Positions 1-5,700 of a stretch of 6,318 bases of DNA are shown here, piece by piece. Positions within the stretch are counted from its first letter, which is position 1; every line of letters starts with the position of its first letter. This DNA comes from an uncultured Alphaproteobacteria bacterium (lineage in GTDB: Bacteria; Pseudomonadota; Alphaproteobacteria; Rs-D84), in contig CALARG010000030.1 in NCBI GenBank assembly GCA_937888635.1, positions 1 through 6,318 of the forward strand, written 5' to 3'. Made by a program: the position numbers and the translations under genes. The notes under the pieces are model-generated. The model saw nothing but the letters and a program-made list of their open reading frames with translations. It had not been told where the DNA came from and made no database searches.

Positions 1-7
1 ATTTTAC

Positions 8-32
8 ACCGTCCTGTCAAAGGGCGGTTTTT
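8..32 (+). terminator. Probable Rho-independent terminator of a gene upstream of the window
   Basis: A 7-bp stem (8-14, ACCGTCC, with 22-28, GGGCGGT, one G-T wobble) encloses the 7-base loop TGTCAAA. It runs straight into five Ts (28-32) followed by GTTT. This is the usual shape of an intrinsic terminator read on the plus strand. The gene it would end lies before base 1 and cannot be identified. Confidence 0.7.
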
Positions 33-55
33 GTTTGGATTTCTAAGGATTATCA

Positions 56-109
56 CAGTTCGATAATATAGATTATAAAACAGGCTATTTTTCAGGCGTT
101 ATCGAACTG
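56..109. repeat. Perfect 11-bp inverted repeat in non-coding DNA
   Basis: CAGTTCGATAA at 56-66 is exactly mirrored by TTATCGAACTG at 99-109, with 32 bases between. As RNA it would form a long hairpin with a large AT-rich loop; the loop itself carries a small hairpin (ATAAT/ATTAT) and two copies of CAGGC (81-85, 93-97). As DNA it could be a paired site for a dimeric protein. No T-run follows the second arm directly, so it is not a standard terminator by itself. The core AGTTCGA recurs a third time at 146-152. Function unknown. Confidence 0.6.
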
Positions 110-111
110 CA

Positions 112-146
112 TAATAAAAAAGGTTAGAAATATAACCTTTTTATTA
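112..146. terminator. Symmetric AT-rich hairpin, possible bidirectional terminator
   Basis: AAAAAGGTTA (117-126) pairs perfectly with TAACCTTTTT (133-142) around a 6-base loop. With one bulged A the stem extends a further four pairs (TAAT, 112-115, with ATTA, 143-146). The A-run on one side and the T-run on the other give a terminator-like shape on both strands. The stem holds only a few G-C pairs, so its strength is uncertain. It lies upstream of the pyrophosphatase promoter and would insulate that gene from upstream transcription. Confidence 0.45.
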
Positions 147-182
147 GTTCGAGTCCGCTTTGCTTATTTGTAAAAACTTATT

Positions 183-211
183 TTGACAACAAAAGTTTAG
201 TGATATATAGT
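183..211 (+). promoter_or_regulatory. Sigma70-type promoter of the pyrophosphatase gene
   Basis: A perfect -35 box TTGACA (183-188) is separated by an optimal 17 bp from TATAGT (206-211), a five-of-six match to the -10 consensus. Transcription should begin near 217-220, giving a leader of about 27-30 bases before the ATG at 247. No operator-like repeat overlaps it, so expression is probably constitutive and strong. Confidence 0.85.
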
Positions 212-233
212 TGGATTATATCATTTTTTGCAA

Positions 234-239
234 AAAGGA
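234..239 (+). promoter_or_regulatory. Ribosome binding site that fixes the pyrophosphatase start
   Basis: AAAGGA at 234-239 lies 7 bases before the ATG at 247. It decides the start: the frame also opens at a TTG at 211, but that codon begins on the last base of the -10 box and upstream of the expected transcription start, so it cannot be used from this promoter. Confidence 0.75.
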
Positions 240-246
240 TTTAATC

Positions 247-603
247 ATGTCTGCAAATTCCAACATCGTCAATGCGCGTGATTTTCTGGGTAAAATCGTC
301 AATGTACAAATGGACAGACCCCTGGGCAGCAAACATCCAAAGCACGGTTTTACATACGAAGTGAACTATGGATTTATTCCAAACACAGTATCGGGTGACG
401 GAGAAGAATTAGACGCATATGTATTGGGTGTTGATACGCCATTGGCAACTTTTACCGGCAAATGTGTTGCGATTATTCATCGTACAAATGACAACGATGA
501 CAAACTGATTGTTGTGCCATACGGACAAAATCCAACAAACGAATACATTGATCAAAAAACCGCTTTCCAAGAACAGTGGTTCAAGCATACGATTATACGG
601 TAA
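247..603 (+). CDS. Short-form inorganic pyrophosphatase family protein
   Basis: Family I soluble inorganic pyrophosphatases hydrolyse diphosphate to two phosphates in the cytoplasm, pulling nucleic-acid, protein and cofactor synthesis forward. The 118-residue product shows the family core: DRPLGS (23-28), the YEVNYGFIP block (37-45), the metal-binding signature DGEELDAY (51-58) and HRTNDNDDKLIVVP (78-91). By eye against the E. coli enzyme, R24, Y37, Y41, D51, D56, D84 and K86 fall on known active-site residues. The third signature position is Glu (E53) where E. coli has the catalytic Asp67. The N-terminal part that carries Glu20 and Lys29 in E. coli and the C-terminal Tyr-Lys pair are absent. 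This looks like the short bacterial branch (about 110-120 residues, DGEE signature) rather than a truncation, because the gene has its own promoter, ribosome site and stop. Family is near certain; pyrophosphatase activity is likely but not proven by sequence. No gene symbol is given because ppa normally names the long form. Confidence 0.88.
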   Translation: MSANSNIVNARDFLGKIVNVQMDRPLGSKHPKHGFTYEVNYGFIPNTVSGDGEELDAYVLGVDTPLATFTGKCVAIIHRTNDNDDKLIVVPYGQNPTNEYIDQKTAFQEQWFKHTIIR

Positions 604-730
604 ATTATGGAATCTACTTTTGACATATCATTTATCTCTTATGGCATCTTTGGTTAGTCATGAAGCAAAATTTCACAAAGTCTATTCAAGGCTGTAAATT
701 CATCTGGTTTTTTTTGTTTGGTTATACAAA
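604..730. other. Convergent intergenic spacer
   Basis: This is the gap between the pyrophosphatase stop and the hairpin that ends the minus-strand genes. It holds a run of eight Ts near 709-718, but I find no stem directly before it, so the plus-strand gene has no obvious terminator of its own. Only tiny reading frames cross it (for example from 607 and 660), without a ribosome binding site. Confidence 0.5.
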
Positions 731-754
731 ACGACCACTGGTTTCGGTGGTCGT
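728..754 (-). terminator. Hairpin terminator of the folA / unknown-gene pair
   Basis: A 10-bp stem (731-740 with 745-754, one G-T wobble next to the loop) around the loop GTTT forms four bases past the stop of the 416-residue gene. Read on the minus strand, the stem ends in GGTCGT and continues TTTG, giving a short U-run. On the plus strand the bases after the stem are TGCATC, so it is not a good terminator for the pyrophosphatase message. Confidence 0.7.
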
Positions 755-758
755 TGCA

Positions 759-2009
759 TCAGTCGTTTGTTTTATTTGATATTTTGTTTAGTATATTCTT
801 TATCCACAGATTTGCTTTTTGTTCCAGTTTTTGTGTACCATTGCGGAATTTTTCTGCCAAGTCTATTTCTTGTGGCGGTTGCACCCGTTGTTGTGCCTGT
901 TGCTGCGCCAGTTTTTGCGCCTGTTGTTTTTGCATCCTTTTTTGTTTTTCAAATTCATTTATTTCGTAAACAACATTTTCCACAGATGTTCCAAAACCCG
1001 GGCGTTCTTTTTGTGTAATTGTTTGCCAAATATTGACACCGTGTTTATTTAATTCGCGTTTGATTTCGTCTTGGGTTTCTGGGGCGTTATATCCGCCAAT
1101 AGGCGAAAACCATACATTGTTACCTTCTAATGATATTTCCACCAGTAAATCTTTCTTTTGAAAATCTTCAATAATTTTCTTGCTGGGATTGGCCAGGAAA
1201 TTATCATTCGTGTCCAGGGTATTCGTTTCCTTGTTGCGCCATGCGCGTATAACCTTGGGCAGGTAAATGTGATGATTTCTTGCGTGTTGATAGTGGCCGT
1301 GTTCATTAAAGGGCGTGCCTTCTGGGAAACTGTTGTTTGCCACCGTGCGCAGGGCATTAAAGTCCGCGATTGGCAAGGTTCGTTCCATCGCCTGTTTTTT
1401 CATTTCTGTGGCCGGGAATTTTTTGTTCAGAAAATTGCATACTTCGTCCAATTCAGGGTATGGATTATGCGTCATATCACTCATTTTATTCAGCCAGCCT
1501 GATTCTGATATCCCCTGCAGGGGGTACCATTTCCCCGATGGGATGCCAAATTCCTGCTCTTTCCCGGACAGTCCGGATGACACATAGAATGGTAATCTTT
1601 TGCCATTTATGTTAACAACCGCGACCGCGCGTTGATGATAGTCAACGATTGGGGCGGATTTTCCGTCGTTTGTCTTTAAAGCCTCCAGAAAAATATCATT
1701 TCCATTAATTTTACCTGGTAATTTAAATGCATCCAGTGTTTGACCGTGTTCGCGTATGGAATGAACGCGATTGCGTGACAATTCGTCTTCCAGTATTATG
1801 ATGGATGGCGGCTCGTTCACATCGCTGGGGCAGGTGTACACAATATTGTCATCTTCATTTAACTTGCCTGCGATTTCTTGATATTCTTCGTCTGTCGCGC
1901 ATTTATGCTCATAGTATTTTACACCCCATGGACTGTTTTTTGCCGACACAAAAGCAAATTCTGCGCCGGTCACCTTCTTTAACAGATTCAATTGTTCTTG
2001 TTGTGTCAT
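759..2009 (-). CDS. Unrecognised 416-residue protein, probably co-transcribed with folA
   Basis: I do not recognise this protein. It starts at ATG 2009 with AAGGG about 9 bases upstream and has no signal peptide or membrane segment, so it should be cytoplasmic. The middle looks like a folded domain: a hydrophobic stretch AVAVVNINGKRLPFYVSSGL (128-147), then a Gly/aromatic segment IPSGKWYPLQG (156-166) and GWLNK (171-175). A His-rich patch follows (EHGHYQHARNHHIYLP, 236-251). Residues about 354-380 are a Gln/Lys/Arg-rich segment likely to be coiled coil or disordered. The last 35 residues could form an amphipathic helix (LEQKANLWIKNIL, 395-407). The His patch is not a clear HExxH or other catalytic signature. 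It begins 65 bp after the folA stop on the same strand and ends in a hairpin, so it reads as the last gene of a two-gene unit. It is a real gene: it has a ribosome site, sensible composition and a matching terminator. Function unknown. Confidence 0.8.
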   Translation of the reverse strand: MTQQEQLNLLKKVTGAEFAFVSAKNSPWGVKYYEHKCATDEEYQEIAGKLNEDDNIVYTCPSDVNEPPSIIILEDELSRNRVHSIREHGQTLDAFKLPGKINGNDIFLEALKTNDGKSAPIVDYHQRAVAVVNINGKRLPFYVSSGLSGKEQEFGIPSGKWYPLQGISESGWLNKMSDMTHNPYPELDEVCNFLNKKFPATEMKKQAMERTLPIADFNALRTVANNSFPEGTPFNEHGHYQHARNHHIYLPKVIRAWRNKETNTLDTNDNFLANPSKKIIEDFQKKDLLVEISLEGNNVWFSPIGGYNAPETQDEIKRELNKHGVNIWQTITQKERPGFGTSVENVVYEINEFEKQKRMQKQQAQKLAQQQAQQRVQPPQEIDLAEKFRNGTQKLEQKANLWIKNILNKISNKTND

Positions 2010-2074
2010 GGTCTTTTTCCCTTAATTGATATGCCAAACATACTATATTCCACCACGAAAGTCCATGTTTATTG

Positions 2075-2635
2075 CTATCTGGTTCGTGTAAATTTATAGA
2101 AGGTTGTCTGAATTGGCGACTTTTCAATTGGTAAAATGTCGGCCGGATATATGATTTTTTTTGATTGCCATCTGTCTGGTGAAAAAAATGTACCTAAATC
2201 CTTTGGAAAGTATGTGTATCTGTCTGGGTTTTCTTTAATCTGGCCCGCCAGGGCAGGGATATCAACCCTTGTCAGATAAAATATATCTATCAGGTCGTGA
2301 TTCAACGCATAGTCATATATCCCCGCGCCCCCGCATATAAAAATCTGGTCAAAGTTTCGTGATTGTTCAATTGCAGATTCTATACCAGATGCCAAAAACA
2401 CCCCATCTTGCCCCCAGGTGTTGTTGTATCGGGTGCTACACACGATATTTAATCGGCCGGGCAGGGGGTGTTTGGGCAGCCCCTGGAAAGTTTTGCGTCC
2501 AAAAACACATGGGTATCCCATGGTTGTTTTGCGGAAATGGTAAAAATCTGCCTGGCTGTGCCATGGCATACGGTCGCCTATACCAATAATATTTTCTGGT
2601 CCCACCGCCGCGATGGCGCAAATGGTTGGTTTCAT
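2075..2635 (-). CDS. folA: Dihydrofolate reductase
   Basis: Reduces dihydrofolate to tetrahydrofolate with NADPH, supplying one-carbon carriers for thymidylate, purine and methionine synthesis; cytoplasmic. The 186-residue product carries the family landmarks in order: AIAAVGPENIIG (7-18); the MPWHSQADF active-site segment (23-31), with D30 at the position of E. coli Asp27; GRKTF (46-50), the NADPH-binding motif; LPGR (58-61), with R61 at the place of E. coli Arg57, which holds the folate glutamate tail; ICGGAGIY (100-107), the second nucleotide loop; and LTRVD (121-125). It is about 27 residues longer than E. coli FolA, with the extra length mainly after residue 125, within the normal spread of bacterial enzymes. 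The ATG at 2635 is preceded by AGGGGA at a spacing of 10, and the family N-terminus begins right there. No thymidylate synthase gene, the common partner, is present in the window; instead the next gene is the unknown 416-residue protein. Confidence 0.96.
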   Translation of the reverse strand: MKPTICAIAAVGPENIIGIGDRMPWHSQADFYHFRKTTMGYPCVFGRKTFQGLPKHPLPGRLNIVCSTRYNNTWGQDGVFLASGIESAIEQSRNFDQIFICGGAGIYDYALNHDLIDIFYLTRVDIPALAGQIKENPDRYTYFPKDLGTFFSPDRWQSKKIIYPADILPIEKSPIQTTFYKFTRTR

Positions 2636-2670
2636 GTATTTATTGTCCCCTGTGTTAAATTTGCTCGCAT

Positions 2671-2676
2671 AGTATA
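2671..2676 (-). promoter_or_regulatory. Possible -10 box for folA
   Basis: Read on the minus strand, 2676-2671 is TATACT, a five-of-six match to the -10 consensus, 35 bases upstream of the folA ATG. No convincing -35 box is found 16-18 bp further upstream, where the sequence is only A/T-rich, and there is no extended -10 TG. A weak or activator-dependent promoter is possible. Confidence 0.3.
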
Positions 2677-2721
2677 AAACATAACCAAAAAAGTAAATAA
2701 AATCATTGAAAAGTCACCTAT

Positions 2722-2749
2722 TTGGTTTTGTTTTTAATAAAAATATGAT
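2722..2749 (+). promoter_or_regulatory. Possible promoter of the large gene
   Basis: TTGGTT (2722-2727) and TATGAT (2744-2749, five of six) are 16 bp apart, 36 bases before the start codon. An overlapping TAAAAT (2749-2754) is an alternative -10. The -35 match is poor. The whole 2690-2770 stretch is very AT-rich, so chance -10 boxes are expected; the location is sensible but the assignment is weak. Confidence 0.35.
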
Positions 2750-2785
2750 AAAATTATACGCGATAATAGAAAAAAGGATACGGGA

Positions 2786-5700
2786 ATGGCTGAGATATTA
2801 CTAGAAAATGATTTGCGTGATGTTATTAACGCATTGCAACAGGCGACGGATGCAAATCGTTCGGTTGTCATAGATACCGCCAACGATATAATGACTAATT
2901 TTGTTAACGGAAATTTAGAGTTAGATGATAATGCACTAACGGCCTTTGCAGATTTTCTGATGGCGTTTGGTGTGACGCGGGGCGCCGATGGTAAAACGAC
3001 ATTCAACAGCAAGATTGCCGAACAGGCCGCCGCTAAATTTGAAGGCATTGTTGCCACCAAAGAAGCGCAGGAAAGAAACCGTGCAACAACAAACCGTATT
3101 TATTCATTAAATTCTGATGCAAATCAGATGAAGTTTGATGTAATAACCCTGGGGGTATACCAGGCAATGGGGCTGGTTAACGCAAATTTGGATGCGAACA
3201 ATATGACCCCATCCCAGATTGCCACTGAAATAGACCGGGTAAAATTAACAGATGAACAAAAGGCAGAATATGCCGCGCGTTTTGTGGATGCGACCCTGTC
3301 TGATATGTCTTTGTTTGAATCTGTTCCACCATCAGTGCTGGCTGATGCATATGCGGCAACCCGTACCGCAATTGCTGGCGCGACAGATGAACAGACCAAG
3401 GCTGCCCTGGCACAGCGTTTTGCAACATTGGCATCGCGTATTGATTTCTTGATTGATAATTTCAGCAGTCAAATGAACTATTGGTATGTCAATCCGACAA
3501 ATATCGTGGATGTAAATGACGGCTATAACAAGATGTTTGATGTGCGTCAACCTGACCTGGCGGTGTCCCCAAATCAGAATCAGGCGACCCAAGAATACAA
3601 CAAACGCATAAACGATAAAATTAACGACAGTCGTGAAAGGCTGGCTGCTGCAATCAAAGAATACGATGAATTATATCATTTAACACAAATAAATCCTGAT
3701 AATGCCGAAGAATTAAAACAACGTTGGATTGACCTAAAAACGCGTTTGGCAGGGATTGAGGTAACGCCTGAAACCCTGGCGGTTGCCGCGAAATATCATT
3801 TCAAAGACGAAAATGGCAACCCGATACCTCAGTTTTTGGATGAAAATAATCAGCCATCTTTGGAATATCGTGATGGATATAAATTAGATCCAAATGGTCG
3901 CCTGGCCCAGGTTTTAAACCTGTCGCGCAATGATGTTGTTATGGAAAATGTTGCTGATTTGGGCACAAAAGTAGAAGACATGAATTTGTCTGACATGCTG
4001 AACGACGAGGTTCCATGGACTTTTTCAGAAATCAGTGTCCCTGACGAAGTCACCCAAGGTGTCGCCCAGGCACCAACCCGCATGCTAGACGAAGCCTATG
4101 TTCAGAGATTTTGGGACGATATTAAAACCAACGGCGGCAGTATTTCGGATACGGGGTATCAGGCGGCACTGGATGCACATGTAAACAATGCGGCCGGTTT
4201 TGCAACGCGTCTGGGGAACAAGGTTGGCATGGATCAGGATGTTGTCTATATGCCATTTGAAGCGGTTCAGGATATTGACAAATTGGCCAGCACACGCACT
4301 GAAAAAGAAGGCGCCGAAGGTCGTAAAAAGAAAGTTGGTTTCTTTAAGCGCATGGCCAAGAATTTCGGAATGGCGGCCATTGTTTCCGCAGGACTCACCT
4401 TTATCGGCAAGGCCACCGGCATTGCCTGGGCAGGTGCTGCCGTTGGAACCACGATTGGTGTCGGCAATATGATATACCAGGGCCTGAAATGGCGCAACGA
4501 ACAGAAAAAGGCCGGCAAACCACACGGTATAAAAGACTTTTTCAAGGATAAACGCAATTGGGGACCTGCAGTTGCATCTGGTCTGGGGGTTGCCGCAACA
4601 ATCAGTATGGCGACTGGGAACCCAGAATTGGCGGCTGGCTTCGGTCTGGGGGCGGTTGCCGCAGGTACTGGATCCAGTGCCGCAATGGTCTACAAAGATG
4701 CAATAAACGCTGGCTATTCCCGTGGCCAGGCCTTGGCCGGTGCGATTGGTGTTGGTGCATCTGGTATATTGGGTGCATGGGCTGGAAATGCTGCGATGAA
4801 CGGCATTGTAAACTATGTCAACAATAATACAGATTCCACATTGTTCAAGCATGGCGAAACGGTTCAGACAACGCACGAAGAAACCAGAACAACCCAGCAT
4901 ACAGAATACGAAACATCAACCCAGCGTCAGTATGCCGATGGCGTAATTGACAGCAATGAAAGATTAATGCTGGAACATAACTGGGAAACCCAGGCGTCCT
5001 ATGATGCCAGAATTGATGGGCTGATGGATGCAGGGCTGTCGCATGATGATGCGGTGCGTTATCTGTTGGCATTCCATGATGCAACAGATCATAACCTGGG
5101 GCCGGGGTATTTTGATTCAATTGGCATGTCACCAGAAAATCTGTCAGCATTGCGCAATTCCATAAATGGCACAGAAATAAATCTGACCCCCGAAAGTTTG
5201 GCTGCGTTTGAACACTTTAACCCACATATTTCTGCAATAAATCAGGTTGGTTATGTCCCAGGTGCGCCGGTTGATTTCCAATTGCCACCAAACGCAATGT
5301 ACGATGCAAATGGTGTCTTGGTTCAGGGTAATGAACTGTACACAACATACGCCAATCACAGCACACCAATATATAATGATGTGACCATAACAACGCCGGT
5401 CACGGTATATGGAACAGAAACAGTGTTGGTGCCTGGAACAGAAACGATATTTACACCAAATGAATTGGCATTCCCTGCGGGAATTGGCACATTTGGTATA
5501 TATGAACCGCGTGTTGTGCCTGATAACTATGTGACGCGTCTGCGTGAACGCGCCGGTGCATTAGCCGACAGAATAGAAGAAAAACCACGACGGCAATTCC
5601 CGCATTTGCCACAGATTGACCCGTATCAGGAAGATGAGCCAACCCCAGGGCCAATTGATCCAATTGACCCAGTTGATCCAGTTGATCCTGACGATGACGA

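Noticed and set aside
147..156. GTTCGAGTCC, which resembles the T-loop of a tRNA
   Set aside because: The flanks do not form the T-stem and no acceptor, anticodon or D arm can be built upstream, so it is not a tRNA. A tRNA-derived attachment site was considered, but no integrase or matching second copy is visible.
211..246. TTG start at 211 that would add 12 residues to the pyrophosphatase
   Set aside because: It overlaps the -10 box and precedes the expected transcription start; the ATG at 247 has the ribosome site and matches the family N-terminus.
660..779. Small plus-strand frame starting at ATG 660 (about 39 residues, hydrophobic)
   Set aside because: It has no Shine-Dalgarno site, runs through the terminator hairpin and overlaps the end of the minus-strand gene; the hydrophobic look comes from a T-run.
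718..1052. Overlapping plus-strand frames of 77-83 codons, rich in Cys, Phe and Val
   Set aside because: They are mirror readings of the Gln/Lys-rich tail of the minus-strand gene and lack ribosome sites. They also start inside or just past that gene's terminator.
2010..2074. TATAGT on the minus strand (2047-2042) as a promoter for the 416-residue gene
   Set aside because: No -35-like sequence lies 16-18 bp upstream, and the gap is short, so read-through from folA is the simpler explanation.
4085..4900. A 271-codon open frame on the minus strand inside the large gene
   Set aside because: It is antisense to the continuous plus-strand gene and its product is Cys-rich and low in order. It covers the Gly/Ala-rich core, whose codon use leaves the opposite strand free of stops. 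No ribosome site or promoter supports it.
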